Origin: Epilithonimonas xixisoli
GTDB taxonomy: Bacteria > Bacteroidota > Bacteroidia > Flavobacteriales > Weeksellaceae
Length of the DNA: 64,000 nt
Assembly: GCF_004365655.1 (NCBI RefSeq)
Contig: NZ_SOEO01000002.1
Location: forward strand, 1-64,000
Direction: 5' to 3'
Shown: positions 25,315 to 34,034 of the stretch, in pieces
Numbering within the stretch: the first letter of the stretch is position 1
Layout: each line of letters begins with the position of its first letter
Position numbers and translations under genes: made by a program
The notes under the pieces: model-generated
What the model saw: only the letters and a program-made list of their open reading frames with translations
Database searches by the model: none
Told to the model about the DNA's origin: nothing

Positions 25315-27288
25315 ATGAAAAACGTATTCCTAAAATCTTTGAAATTGTATTTCTTCAAAGGAACAAAAAAGAGAGAGGTCATCTTCAAAGATCACCAGAC
25401 AGATATTGCCGGACCAAACGGATCAGGAAAGACTACATTGTTCGATGCTTTTACCTGGTTGCTTTTTGGCAAAGATTCTCACGACAGAAAAGATTTCAAT
25501 ATCAAAACATTGGAATCTTCTGGAAAGAATATCGAAAAAACAGAACACACCGTCCAAGGCGTTCTTTCAGTTGACGGCAAAGATTATGACCTGAGACGAG
25601 TTTACAAGGAGAATTGGGTGAAAACCAGAGGTGAATTAGAACTCACGCTTAAAGGTCACGAGACGCTTTTTTATATCAATGAAGTTCCAAGAAAAGCAAC
25701 TGAGTACGCTCACGAAATCGGAGAATTGATCGATGAAAGTCTTTTCAAACTGATAACGAATCCGAGATACTTCGCTAACCTTAATTGGACGAAACAGAGG
25801 GAAATTCTCTTTTCTATGTCAGGTGATGTAGAAAATGATTTTCTTCTTGATAAAATTTCAACCATCCAGAACAAAACAGAAATTGGTGGATTGATAAATA
25901 TTCTTAATTCAGGAAAAGACCTTGAGAAATATAAACTGGAATTAAGGGATAAGAAGAAAAAGCTGAAAGAAGATCTTGATAAAATTCCTACTCGTGTCGA
26001 CGAAGCAGAAAACAGCAAGCCGGAAGAAGCGGATTTCGCTAAAACTGAGGAAACAATCAAATTCCTTGCGGATAGAGTTGGCAAGATCGATGAAGCTTTG
26101 GAATCTGCAAGTTCGGCATTCAGCGAAAAACACAATTCAAATCAGTCGGTTCTTTCAGAGATAAATACTCTGAGATCAAAGCAACAGCAAGTTGTTTTCG
26201 ATGCTAATACAGAAGCAAGAACAAAAGATTTTGAATCTAAATCTGGCAGACGTGACAATGAATCAAAAATCAAAGAAGCAGAATCCAGAGTCAGAATCTT
26301 AAAAAACTCTCTTGCATCTACTCAAAAAGCGAAAGAAATAACACTTGGAAAACGTGACGCGCTTCGTGAGAAATATTCCACAGTCGATAATTCTGAATTC
26401 ACTCAGAAAGATGGTCAATTGACTTGTCCTGTATTCAACATCGTTTGTGATAGTCCGAAAGCCAATGAGCTTCACAAAGCCAACGCAGACACAGCGCGTG
26501 AGACCTTCAACAAAAAGAAAGTTGAGGAACTGGAAACCATCAATCAGAATGGTGCCGAACTTAATCAGGAATTAGCAAATCACGAAGCTGAGATTACCAA
26601 CGTAAATGCTGACATCGAGAAAGAAGAAACTTTGATTGCTGGATTAAAATCTCAATTAGATGCTTTTCCTGCAGACGAACCAATCAAAGAATTGACTGGG
26701 GAGGACGTTCCTGCCTTTACAGAACTACAATATCAGATCAATATTCTGAACAAGAAGATCGTAGAAGTAAAAGCTGACGATAATTCACTTTTGAAAGAAG
26801 AAAAACAAAATCTTCTTACTGAGATCGACGCGCTTAAAAAAATCCTTGCAGGTAAAGACCAGATCCATAGATTGAACGAGCGTATCGCTGAGCTGAACGA
26901 AACAGGCAGAAACCTGGCGCAGCAGATCGCTGATCTTGAGAAAGACGAGTTCGCGGTGGATGCTTTCAATAAGGCGAAGATCGAGGAATGCGAAAGCCGA
27001 ATTAATGGCAAATTCTCAATGGTAAGTTTCAAACTATTCAATCAACAATTGAACGGTGGTGAATCTGAGACTTGTGAAATCTTGATCAACGGCGTGCCTT
27101 ACTCCGATGCAAATACAGCTTCTCAAATTAACGCCGGTCTGGATGTGATAAATGTCCTTTCAAAATTCCACGGTGTTACGGCTCCTATTTTTATCGATAA
27201 CCGTGAAAGTGTTTCAAATATCATTTATACTGAAAGCCAAGTGATCAATCTATTGGTAACAAACGATAAAGAACTTGTAATAAAATAA
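25315..27288 (+). CDS. SbcC/Rad50-like AAA ATPase
   Basis: 657 residues with the SMC-like layout. The N-terminal Walker A is GPNGSGKT (residues 33-40). A long coiled coil (about 165-560) is interrupted in the middle by TCPVFNIVCD, with two cysteines where Rad50 has its zinc hook. The C-terminal lobe has LNGGESETCEI as signature-like region and APIFIDNRES as Walker B. Such phage ATPases act on DNA ends, usually with a nuclease. No SbcD (calcineurin-type nuclease) gene is nearby. A RecT annealase and an MBL-fold protein follow, so a DNA-end processing role in replication or recombination is the best inference. Confidence 0.85.
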   Translation: MKNVFLKSLKLYFFKGTKKREVIFKDHQTDIAGPNGSGKTTLFDAFTWLLFGKDSHDRKDFNIKTLESSGKNIEKTEHTVQGVLSVDGKDYDLRRVYKENWVKTRGELELTLKGHETLFYINEVPRKATEYAHEIGELIDESLFKLITNPRYFANLNWTKQREILFSMSGDVENDFLLDKISTIQNKTEIGGLINILNSGKDLEKYKLELRDKKKKLKEDLDKIPTRVDEAENSKPEEADFAKTEETIKFLADRVGKIDEALESASSAFSEKHNSNQSVLSEINTLRSKQQQVVFDANTEARTKDFESKSGRRDNESKIKEAESRVRILKNSLASTQKAKEITLGKRDALREKYSTVDNSEFTQKDGQLTCPVFNIVCDSPKANELHKANADTARETFNKKKVEELETINQNGAELNQELANHEAEITNVNADIEKEETLIAGLKSQLDAFPADEPIKELTGEDVPAFTELQYQINILNKKIVEVKADDNSLLKEEKQNLLTEIDALKKILAGKDQIHRLNERIAELNETGRNLAQQIADLEKDEFAVDAFNKAKIEECESRINGKFSMVSFKLFNQQLNGGESETCEILINGVPYSDANTASQINAGLDVINVLSKFHGVTAPIFIDNRESVSNIIYTESQVINLLVTNDKELVIK

Positions 27289-27290
27289 TT

Positions 27291-27722
27291 ATGAGTTTAC
27301 CAGACGGTGCAGAATATTGGCAAAAGAATTCATTTCATCTACCAAATACATTTCGTCACGCAAAAGGTGTTGAATGCGTTCATAATCACAACACAGAAAC
27401 TGAATATATCAACGATGTTGAATGTAGGGCGTGTCTGAAAATCATCGAAGAAAAACGACCAGAGAACTTAATGGACGGCGATGCACCAGAATTCTACTAC
27501 TACTCAAAAACTTACGCTAAAAAAATGCGAAAGGCTAAGAAAGAGAGAGAAGAATTCAATGATAAATATGGAGTTTGTGACTGTGGCTGTGATTGGCGAA
27601 TTAGACTTAACAAAAGTAATAGTCAAGAATTTTTAGGATGCAGTAACTACCCTAAATGCAAGAAAACAAAATCAATTTTAAAAATTAACAATGAAAAAAT
27701 TCCGAAAACGAATCAACATTGA
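27291..27722 (+). CDS. Zinc-ribbon protein with topoisomerase-type C4 finger
   Basis: 143 residues. The C-terminal part (CDCGCDWRIRLNKSNSQEFL then GCSNYPKCKKT) has the cysteine spacing of the C4 zinc finger at the ends of topoisomerase I. An earlier pair (CVHNH and CRAC) may bind a second metal. It probably touches DNA or assists the neighbouring recombination proteins. The last 32 nt overlap the next gene. Confidence 0.65.
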   Translation: MSLPDGAEYWQKNSFHLPNTFRHAKGVECVHNHNTETEYINDVECRACLKIIEEKRPENLMDGDAPEFYYYSKTYAKKMRKAKKEREEFNDKYGVCDCGCDWRIRLNKSNSQEFLGCSNYPKCKKTKSILKINNEKIPKTNQH

Positions 27723-28011
27723 GAACGCTACGGCTTTCAAATTAGAGTATACGGACGGTAATGGCGAAATGAAAGAAAAGGAATTTACTTCATACAAATC
27801 AATGGAGCAATTCCACAGCCGACAGGAAGCTTTTCTCTATCTGGATTTTCACAGATACGCTTTTGTAAACAATCAATGGCATCGGTTTATGAAACTGAGA
27901 AGTCCTTTTGTTTTCCAAGAAGAAATCGACTTTATCACCAAAACATTCAAAGAAAAGAATGATGTTAAAAATCTTCAAAAATCAAAAATTGAAGAAAATC
28001 AGAATCAATAA
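27691..28011 (+). CDS. Small basic early protein
   Basis: 106 residues starting within the previous gene. It is rich in K, F and H and has a segment SRQEAFLYLDFHRYAFVNNQWHR, given in part. No known domain. It immediately precedes the recT-like gene and may belong to the recombination module. Confidence 0.55.
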   Translation: MKKFRKRINIENATAFKLEYTDGNGEMKEKEFTSYKSMEQFHSRQEAFLYLDFHRYAFVNNQWHRFMKLRSPFVFQEEIDFITKTFKEKNDVKNLQKSKIEENQNQ

Positions 28012-28033
28012 TTAACCCTCAAATATTAAAAAA

Positions 28034-28795
28034 ATGTCAAAAGAACAAAACGCACCAGCAGTGCAAGACAAAGGAACCGTAACCTACCAAGTAGCAGGTC
28101 AAGATGTAAAACTTTCTTATCAAATTGTTAGAGATTTCCTCACCAAAGGAAACGGACAAGTCTCAGATCAAGATCTTGTGCAGTTCATCTCAATCTGTAA
28201 GTACAATCAGCTGAATCCATTCTTGAACGAAGCATATTTGGTCAAATTTGGCACAACACCAGCGCAAATGATCGTATCAAAAGAAGCCTTAATGAAAAGA
28301 GCCGAAGCGAACGACCAGTACGATGGATTGAAAGGTGGCCTTATCATCCAACGTGAAAATCAAATCTTAGAGATCGAAGGGAATTTCCACTTGAAAACAG
28401 ATACACTTCTTGGAGCTTGGGCAGAAGTTTACAGAAAAGATAGAAAGTTTCCAGTGATTGCAAAAGTATCGCTTGAAGAGTACGACAAAAAGCAATCTTC
28501 CTGGAATGAGAAAAAATCTACAATGATTGGAAAGGTTGCAAAAGTTCAAGCGCTGCGTGAAGCATTCCCTGCCCAGCTTGGTGCTATGTACACTCAGGAA
28601 GAATCGAACAACACAATCGATGCGGAATATACAGAAGTGAAAGTTGCAAACGAGATAAAGTCCGAAGCAAACAAGACCGTTTTCGAGATTGCAGACGTTG
28701 CAGACGAACCGCAAAAAGAAGTAATTCCAACAGCTTCTGCAGAAATCGCTTTCCCGAAGGATGAAAATAAAGTTTCTGCTGGACCTAATTTCTAA
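28034..28795 (+). CDS. RecT/Bet single-strand annealing protein
   Basis: 253 residues. The motif LVQFISICKYNQLNPFLNEA and the run MIVSKEALMKRAEANDQYDG are characteristic of the phage Bet/RecT family. These proteins coat single-stranded DNA and anneal complementary strands during phage recombination and replication. The C-terminal 60 residues are acidic and low in complexity, a likely contact site for other proteins. The next gene, 6 nt downstream, encodes an MBL-fold protein in the place where an exonuclease partner is expected. Confidence 0.88.
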   Translation: MSKEQNAPAVQDKGTVTYQVAGQDVKLSYQIVRDFLTKGNGQVSDQDLVQFISICKYNQLNPFLNEAYLVKFGTTPAQMIVSKEALMKRAEANDQYDGLKGGLIIQRENQILEIEGNFHLKTDTLLGAWAEVYRKDRKFPVIAKVSLEEYDKKQSSWNEKKSTMIGKVAKVQALREAFPAQLGAMYTQEESNNTIDAEYTEVKVANEIKSEANKTVFEIADVADEPQKEVIPTASAEIAFPKDENKVSAGPNF

Positions 28796-28801
28796 TCAAT
28801 T

Positions 28802-29521
28802 ATGAAACTATCCATCTTAGGCTCCAACAGCAACGGAAACTGCTACATCATTCATAACGATTCAGAAGCGTTAATTCTCGAATGTGGTATCAGGTTCTCA
28901 GAAGTTCAAAAAGCTTTGAATTTCAACCTTTCCAAAGTTGTTGGAGTATTGGTATCGCACGAACACGGCGACCATTTTAAACACGTTGGTGATTTCATAA
29001 ACAAAAGAATTCCGGTGTACGCTTCCGCCGGAACTTTTGAAGCCAAGAACATCAAAGGTCAAAACGTGATATCTTCCAATGTTTCAACTAAAATAGGAAA
29101 ATTCACGATAACGCCTTTTGCTTTGAAACACGATTGCAACGAGCCTTTAGGATTTTACATCAATCATCCTGAGACTGGGAATATTCTTTTTGCGACAGAC
29201 ACCTACTATCTGCCTTTTTTGTTTCCAAATGTGAGACACTGGATGATAGAGTGTAATTACAGAAAAGACATCCTGGACCGCAGTTCTATTGATGCCAGAC
29301 GAAGAAACAGACTATTGGAATCTCATATGAGTTTTGCAACCTGTCTGGAAGCTTTACAGGCCAATGACCTGAGCAAGACAAACAACATCATTCTAATCCA
29401 CTTATCCGATGGTAACAGCAACGCTCGTGAGTTCAGATATGACATTGAAAAAGCCTTTGGGAAAACGACGTACACCGCCGACAAAGGAATGGAAATAAGT
29501 TTAACAGAAACACCTTTTTAG
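28802..29521 (+). CDS. MBL-fold metallo-hydrolase, probable DNA exonuclease
   Basis: 239 residues. The metallo-beta-lactamase-fold motif SHEHGDH binds two metals, and later metal-ligand positions are the CDCN-like KHDCNEPLG stretch and FATDTYYL. The N-terminal GSNSNGNCYII is typical of the YycJ/WalJ branch of this fold. In a phage, directly after recT, it may be the 5'-3' exonuclease that makes single strands for RecT. The fold is clear, the nuclease role is inferred. It is not an antibiotic-resistance enzyme. Confidence 0.8.
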   Translation: MKLSILGSNSNGNCYIIHNDSEALILECGIRFSEVQKALNFNLSKVVGVLVSHEHGDHFKHVGDFINKRIPVYASAGTFEAKNIKGQNVISSNVSTKIGKFTITPFALKHDCNEPLGFYINHPETGNILFATDTYYLPFLFPNVRHWMIECNYRKDILDRSSIDARRRNRLLESHMSFATCLEALQANDLSKTNNIILIHLSDGNSNAREFRYDIEKAFGKTTYTADKGMEISLTETPF

Positions 29522-29523
29522 GG

Positions 29524-30210
29524 ATGAAAAAATACAAAGTCCTTAATCTCTACTCGTGTTTAGGCGGCAACCGTTTTGAATGGGATGAATCAGCCAAAGA
29601 AGTGGGCATTGAATTGGAAGTGACAGCTGTTGAGATTTGCCCAGAACTCGCCAAGATTTATCAAGATCGTTTTCCAGATGATATTGTTATTGTCGGCGAT
29701 GCCCACCAATATTTACTTGATCATTATAAAGAATTTAATTTTATATGGGGTTCGCCTCCTTGCCCTACACACAGCCAAATGATGAAGGCAACAAAACACG
29801 ACATAAGCGCCTATCCTGATATGAAGCTTTATGAAGAGATTCTTTTGTTAAAACATTTTTTTAAAGGCAAATTCGTAATAGAAAATGTTAAATCTTATTA
29901 CGACCCATTGATAGAGCCACAACATATAAATCGACATTATTATTGGGCAAATTTTAAAATTCCCGAGATAAAGATAAAACCGATGAAAAATTTCAGCCAA
30001 GCAAAAAGAAGTGAAGTTGCTGAATGGTTAGGCTTTGATTATCCAGGTAAAAATATTTACATAAAAGGGAATCACGACCCGGCGCAAGTTTTAAGAAACT
30101 GCATTCATCCATTGGAAGGAAAGGCAATCCTCGACACCGCTTTAGGAATCTACAACCAACCAAAGAGAATCATCCAATCACTATTCGACGAACAAGTATT
30201 TGAATTATGA
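29524..30210 (+). CDS. Phage C5 cytosine DNA methyltransferase-like protein
   Basis: 228 residues. Motif I is NLYSCLGGNRF (SAM binding), motif IV is SPPCPTHSQ with catalytic Cys80, and motif VI is IENV (about residues 119-122). The protein is shorter than typical restriction-linked enzymes, so the target-recognition part is small. No restriction nuclease gene is adjacent, so it is an orphan enzyme. It may protect phage DNA from host restriction or change the host's methylation. Its target sequence cannot be predicted. Confidence 0.8.
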   Translation: MKKYKVLNLYSCLGGNRFEWDESAKEVGIELEVTAVEICPELAKIYQDRFPDDIVIVGDAHQYLLDHYKEFNFIWGSPPCPTHSQMMKATKHDISAYPDMKLYEEILLLKHFFKGKFVIENVKSYYDPLIEPQHINRHYYWANFKIPEIKIKPMKNFSQAKRSEVAEWLGFDYPGKNIYIKGNHDPAQVLRNCIHPLEGKAILDTALGIYNQPKRIIQSLFDEQVFEL

Positions 30211-30470
30211 ATCTCTTCTCTGACCTACAAAAACAGACCGCAGACCAGCTTTTGGATATGATAAACTACGGACTGAAAGAAAAAGAGAAATATCACTCAG
30301 TCGCTGTCTTTACAGAAGGAATTTACGAGGTCTATATCTGTGGAAGAAGGTTCGAAAAGGACAAGATCGAACTGCAATTCAACATACTGGATTTCGAGGG
30401 GAAAATACCACCAGGTTTTTCTGCCAATTGGAGAAATTACGAACACATTAAAAGAGAATTGAAATTATGA
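30207..30470 (+). CDS. Early protein, unknown function
   Basis: 87 residues, coupled to the methyltransferase stop by an ATGA-type overlap and to the next gene by another. It contains a strand-like region (VYICGRRFEKDKIELQFNIL). No domain recognised. Its place behind the methyltransferase does not reveal a role. Confidence 0.55.
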   Translation: MNLFSDLQKQTADQLLDMINYGLKEKEKYHSVAVFTEGIYEVYICGRRFEKDKIELQFNILDFEGKIPPGFSANWRNYEHIKRELKL

Positions 30471-30664
30471 CAATAAGACAAAACGGGAGCGTGTACTCAG
30501 TAGAAACAGAAGATAAAACGTATCGTTATTGGCTATTTGGGATCGGACTCATTCCGCTACATCCAAAGCCAAACTTCGCAAAGGAATTCTTTATCCGGTC
30601 AGCTTTGAAACGTGAGATCTTCGGGCATAAGGAAATGGAAGAAAGACTTAAAACAGAGAAGTAG
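30467..30664 (+). CDS. Early protein, unknown function
   Basis: 65 residues, with a central hydrophobic patch (YWLFGIGLIPLHP) and a charged C terminus. Starts inside the previous stop. No family recognised. Confidence 0.5.
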   Translation: MTIRQNGSVYSVETEDKTYRYWLFGIGLIPLHPKPNFAKEFFIRSALKREIFGHKEMEERLKTEK

Positions 30665-30666
30665 CA

Positions 30667-30831
30667 ATGATCGGAACTTTCAAGACTTTGAACAAAGATA
30701 ACCTCTCAAAAGGCAACATCTGGGGAAGAAAAGGCGACAAAGTGAAGATCATATCCGTAAGCGGAAACGCTGTAATATATGAAGATTTACAAGGGAAAAG
30801 ATTCCCTTGTAATATTAAAGATTTGAAATAA
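30667..30831 (+). CDS. 54-residue small protein
   Basis: A short frame that fits exactly between its neighbours: it starts 2 nt after the previous stop and ends 1 nt before the next ATG. The product is basic and looks like a small beta fold (KGDKVKIISVSGNAVIYED). The spacing supports translation; function unknown. Confidence 0.5.
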   Translation: MIGTFKTLNKDNLSKGNIWGRKGDKVKIISVSGNAVIYEDLQGKRFPCNIKDLK

Positions 30832-30832
30832 A

Positions 30833-31684
30833 ATGGCTGAAAATAAAAATAGTTTTATCATCTACACCGATTGGAAGCAAGACTTCGAATTTTTAACAGA
30901 TGAAGAAGCAGGGAAGCTAATTAAGCATTTGCTTCGTTTTGCTTCGGACGAAAATCCAACGATAGAAAATGAAGACCGTCTTTTGCAATTTGCCGCGCAA
31001 AAAATGAAAGCTGTGATGAAAAAGGACTTGAAAAAATATGAAGCAGTTATCCAAAAAAGGTCAGAAGCTGGAAAAAAAGGCGGTGTAAATAGCGGAAAAT
31101 CAAGAACATCGAAGCAAGATGAAGCAAACAAAGCAAATGCTTCAACTCCGAAGCAAAACGAACGTGTTAATGATAATGTTAATGATAATGTTATTCTTTT
31201 AAAAAAAGAAACAAAATACGTAGTAGATGATGAAGCGGAAAACGTCGAAAAAATCTCCGAATTCAAAAACTTCCTAAAAACTGAAAAGCAAATCCAAATG
31301 GATCGCTTGAGAATGGCTCACAAACTTACAGATGAAGAATTGGATTTGAAGATCGATGAATTCGTGGAAAAGAAAGTTTCTTGGGGTGATGATGAGAAGT
31401 GGCACAACACCAACGATATGGCTAAAAACTTTGAATTCTGGTTGAACAAATATCCGAAGATTCAAATTTCAAGCTTCAAGGATTGGGATAAAAAACAATT
31501 CTTCGAAAATATTAACACATCTTCGGGAACTGTCTCGAAAGAGGTAAAACAAGATTTCTTCAATCATTACAGCCAGCCTACGCCATCCGGAGAAATGTTA
31601 TTCCAAAGCTTCAATGCTTGGGATACCAAGACCAGAATGAAAAAATGGATCAACTCACAAAACAAATTTGCCAATGTATCCTGA
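30833..31684 (+). CDS. DUF6291-like replication-region protein
   Basis: 283 residues. The first about 85 residues (SFIIYTDWKQDFEFLTDEEA, then KLIKHLLRFASDENP) match a domain often found at the start of phage replication proteins in Bacteroidota, which I recall as DUF6291. A K/S-rich linker follows (about 85-115), then a helical C-terminal part. The gene overlaps dnaB and is probably a replication initiator or helicase-loader equivalent. That role is inferred from position. Confidence 0.65.
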   Translation: MAENKNSFIIYTDWKQDFEFLTDEEAGKLIKHLLRFASDENPTIENEDRLLQFAAQKMKAVMKKDLKKYEAVIQKRSEAGKKGGVNSGKSRTSKQDEANKANASTPKQNERVNDNVNDNVILLKKETKYVVDDEAENVEKISEFKNFLKTEKQIQMDRLRMAHKLTDEELDLKIDEFVEKKVSWGDDEKWHNTNDMAKNFEFWLNKYPKIQISSFKDWDKKQFFENINTSSGTVSKEVKQDFFNHYSQPTPSGEMLFQSFNAWDTKTRMKKWINSQNKFANVS

Positions 31685-33182
31685 TAAAAATAATTTCAAA
31701 AAAGAAAAAGACCACGTAAGAGAGTTATCGATCTCTGATGGGAAGATGCCACCAAGTGCGGTAGAGTTCGAAAAAATCATCATCGGAACCTTGCTGGTAG
31801 ATTTGAAAGCCTACGATATGGTGATCAAAAGATTTGGTAAAAACGAGGATGTCTTCTACGATCCAAGACATCAACAGATTTTCAAATCGATCAAGAGAAT
31901 CAAGGAAAAAGATTCGCCAATCGACCTGATGACTGTGATACAGGAACTCAAAAGAACGGAAAAATTGAGCATTGCAGGTGGTGACAATTACATCATCGAT
32001 CTATCAATGGGTGTAAGTTCGTCAGCTCATCTTGAGCATCATTGTATGGTGGTTTTGGAGAAATATCTGCTTCGAAAAGTGATAAACATCTCAATGCAGA
32101 TGATAAACGAAGCTTACTCAGAAACGACGGATATGTTTGAACTATTTGCCAAATTGCAAAATGCAGTCCACGATATTGAAGAAGAAATTGCTTCACAGCA
32201 GGAAACAGCAACGGCGCAACAGCTTTTTGTGCAGGTTTTGGAACAACAGAAAGAAAAAACAATTCCTGGCGTTCCTTGCAAAAACCGAGACATCCAAATG
32301 CGGATGAACGGTTGGCGTAATGGTTCACTCGTCGTTATCGGAGCAAGACCTGCTATGGGAAAAACCGCTTTTGTTTTGGATGAAGCTTTGGGAATTGCCA
32401 AAAAAGGTGATCCAGTTGCATTTGTCAGCTTCGAAATGAGCGCTTTGGAATTGCAGGAGCGACAAATGGCTAACGAACTTGAAATCAGCGGAAACAAATT
32501 CAGAGATAGAAATCTCACGGATTACGATTGGCAGAGAATATCGGAATGCAGTACATTCGAAAATCTACCACTTTACATCATCGAAGGGAAAAGCGTTGGG
32601 TTTGACCTTTACCGAACAATGGCAAAATTGAGATTGCTGAAAAAGGAAAAAGGTTTGAAGATGATTATTTGGGATTATATTCAGCTGACCGAAGTTTCCG
32701 GATTAGACAAAGGTAAAAATCGGGAGCAGATTATTTCCACGATTTCCAGAAAGATGAAGCAACTCGCTCAGGAATTGGATTTACCTATCGTTGCATTGTC
32801 ACAACTCTCGAGAAGTGTTGAATCCAGACCAGGAAAAAGACCAATGCTTTCTGATCTTCGTGAATCGGGAGCAATCGAACAGGATGCTGATGTGGTTGGC
32901 TTTCTATTCCGTCCAGAGTATTACAAAATCGAAAAGTGGGATAATGATCCGGAAGGAGCAGAAACTGATACCAAAGGGCAGGTGGAATTAATGATTGAGA
33001 AATTCCGTGGCGGTTCAGTCTTTACGGAGAGAATGAAGTTCAGAGGGGATTATCAGAAGTTTTTCCCTATCGAAACTGATTTTGATTATCAAAATCCAGT
33101 GCCACTTGGGAATCTGAAAGATGCTTTTGGAGAAATTAAAACTGAAAACAAAATCGAAGAAGATGACGACTTCAAATTCTAA
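31674..33182 (+). CDS. dnaB: Replicative DNA helicase, DnaB type
   Basis: 502 residues from the ATG at 31,674; a TTG 6 nt upstream is also in frame but less likely. The N-terminal DnaB helical domain begins with PPSAVEFEKIIIGTLL. The RecA-like motor has Walker A GARPAMGKT (about residues 223-231), the Walker B region MIIWDYIQL and the motif ALSQLSRSVESR. The C terminus is acidic. It is the hexameric helicase that unwinds phage DNA ahead of the fork. The overlap with the upstream gene suggests that gene is its loader partner. Confidence 0.93.
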   Translation: MYPDKNNFKKEKDHVRELSISDGKMPPSAVEFEKIIIGTLLVDLKAYDMVIKRFGKNEDVFYDPRHQQIFKSIKRIKEKDSPIDLMTVIQELKRTEKLSIAGGDNYIIDLSMGVSSSAHLEHHCMVVLEKYLLRKVINISMQMINEAYSETTDMFELFAKLQNAVHDIEEEIASQQETATAQQLFVQVLEQQKEKTIPGVPCKNRDIQMRMNGWRNGSLVVIGARPAMGKTAFVLDEALGIAKKGDPVAFVSFEMSALELQERQMANELEISGNKFRDRNLTDYDWQRISECSTFENLPLYIIEGKSVGFDLYRTMAKLRLLKKEKGLKMIIWDYIQLTEVSGLDKGKNREQIISTISRKMKQLAQELDLPIVALSQLSRSVESRPGKRPMLSDLRESGAIEQDADVVGFLFRPEYYKIEKWDNDPEGAETDTKGQVELMIEKFRGGSVFTERMKFRGDYQKFFPIETDFDYQNPVPLGNLKDAFGEIKTENKIEEDDDFKF

Positions 33183-33384
33183 ACTCCAAGACCTAAAACA
33201 AACCTACAAAGCCAAACGAGATGATAGAAGAAAATCTTATTCAGAAAATCAAGGGTCAATATCAGACCGAATTGAAGCAAGCCGAAGCGACTTTCGAAAT
33301 CTCGCAGAGCAGGATCGAGAGCAAAAGCAGAGAGAGAAAGGTTTTCTACATCCGATTGCTAATTTTCAAAAACTTAAGCGCTGA
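33163..33384 (+). CDS. Possible small charged protein overlapping dnaB end
   Basis: A 73-residue frame that starts inside the last codons of dnaB and overlaps the next candidate gene in a different frame by 164 nt. It is rich in K, R, D and Q. Both frames are open, and only one may be used. I favour the downstream frame because it ends exactly at the VRR-NUC start. Confidence 0.3.
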   Translation: MTTSNSKLQDLKQTYKAKRDDRRKSYSENQGSISDRIEASRSDFRNLAEQDREQKQREKGFLHPIANFQKLKR

Positions 33385-33538
33385 GCATTGCGAAAAAGAA
33401 ATTTCATCCGCATTACGGAAAAGGATTTTTCTCGTGAAATACTACCTCAAGACCTACGACAGTTGCAAACTCTGTGACAAGAAATTCACCGAAATGGAAA
33501 AACAATTTTTAAAAACGAAATCAGAATGGCAAGATTAA
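33221..33538 (+). CDS. Small protein with CxxC pair upstream of VRR-NUC gene
   Basis: 105 residues. A basic helical N-terminal half is followed by a C-terminal SCKLCDKKFTE that could form part of a zinc site. The stop overlaps the start of the VRR-NUC gene by 13 nt, which supports translation. No family recognised. It may assist the nuclease next to it. Confidence 0.55.
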   Translation: MIEENLIQKIKGQYQTELKQAEATFEISQSRIESKSRERKVFYIRLLIFKNLSAEHCEKEISSALRKRIFLVKYYLKTYDSCKLCDKKFTEMEKQFLKTKSEWQD

Positions 33539-33906
33539 ACCACGCAGAAAGCCGATTGCAAATCGCCTGCGTAGATTGGTTCAATTACCAATATCGCGTT
33601 TTGTCGCCGGTGTTCTTTGCGGTGCCGAACGGTGGAAGACGGGATAAGACAGAAGCGAAAATAATGAAAGCTGAAGGAACGAAGGCCGGAGTTTCAGATC
33701 TGCTACTTCTCACGCCGAACGAAGACTTTAATTTCCTCGCAATCGAGATGAAAACAACAGATGGCCGACAGAATCCAAACCAGAAGATTTGGCAAAAGGA
33801 TGTCGAGAAGCTGGGGGCAAAGTATGTGATTTGCAGAACAGTTCCCGAATTTATGACCGAGATCAATAACTATTTGAAAAGCACAAAGTTTGGTGTAAAA
33901 TTTTGA
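33526..33906 (+). CDS. VRR-NUC endonuclease
   Basis: 126 residues, the length of the stand-alone phage VRR-NUC fold. The motifs appear in order: FFAVPNGGRRD near the start, KAGVSDLLLL, the catalytic AIEMKTTDG (Glu-x-Lys) and QKIWQKDVEKLGA. Stand-alone phage versions cut branched or supercoiled DNA. It closes the replication module. A gap of about 130 nt with a promoter and palindrome follows. Confidence 0.88.
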   Translation: MARLNHAESRLQIACVDWFNYQYRVLSPVFFAVPNGGRRDKTEAKIMKAEGTKAGVSDLLLLTPNEDFNFLAIEMKTTDGRQNPNQKIWQKDVEKLGAKYVICRTVPEFMTEINNYLKSTKFGVKF

Positions 33907-33911
33907 TTAAA

Positions 33912-33945
33912 AAATATCAGTAACTGATATTTATTTTTATCTTTG
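33912..33945 (+). promoter_or_regulatory. Late-module promoter with shared palindrome, copy 1
   Basis: The 21-bp palindrome AAATATCAGT-A-ACTGATATTT at 33,912-33,932 is followed by TATCTTTG (33,938-33,945), a TAnnTTTG -7 box. No TTG lies at the normal -33 position, which the palindrome occupies. It controls the ParB-like to head gene module. Confidence 0.65.
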
Positions 33946-33984
33946 TGGTTAGTAATTCTTTTCATAGTTTATTTTTTTGAGATT

Positions 33985-34015
33985 CCTCGCTACCAGATTC
34001 GTCGAAGTAGTGAGG
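33985..34015 (+). promoter_or_regulatory. Leader hairpin before the ParB-like gene
   Basis: CCTCGCTAC (33,985-33,993) pairs with GTAGTGAGG (34,007-34,015) with one G-T pair around a 13-nt loop. It lies in the presumed 5' leader of the first late transcript, 20 nt before the ATG. It could affect stability or translation; function not known. Confidence 0.4.
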
Positions 34016-34034
34016 ATTTCAAAATTCCGAGAAT

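Noticed and set aside
28802-29521. Beta-lactamase resistance gene
   Set aside because: The fold is shared, but the sequence belongs to the YycJ-like branch and lies in a phage recombination module.
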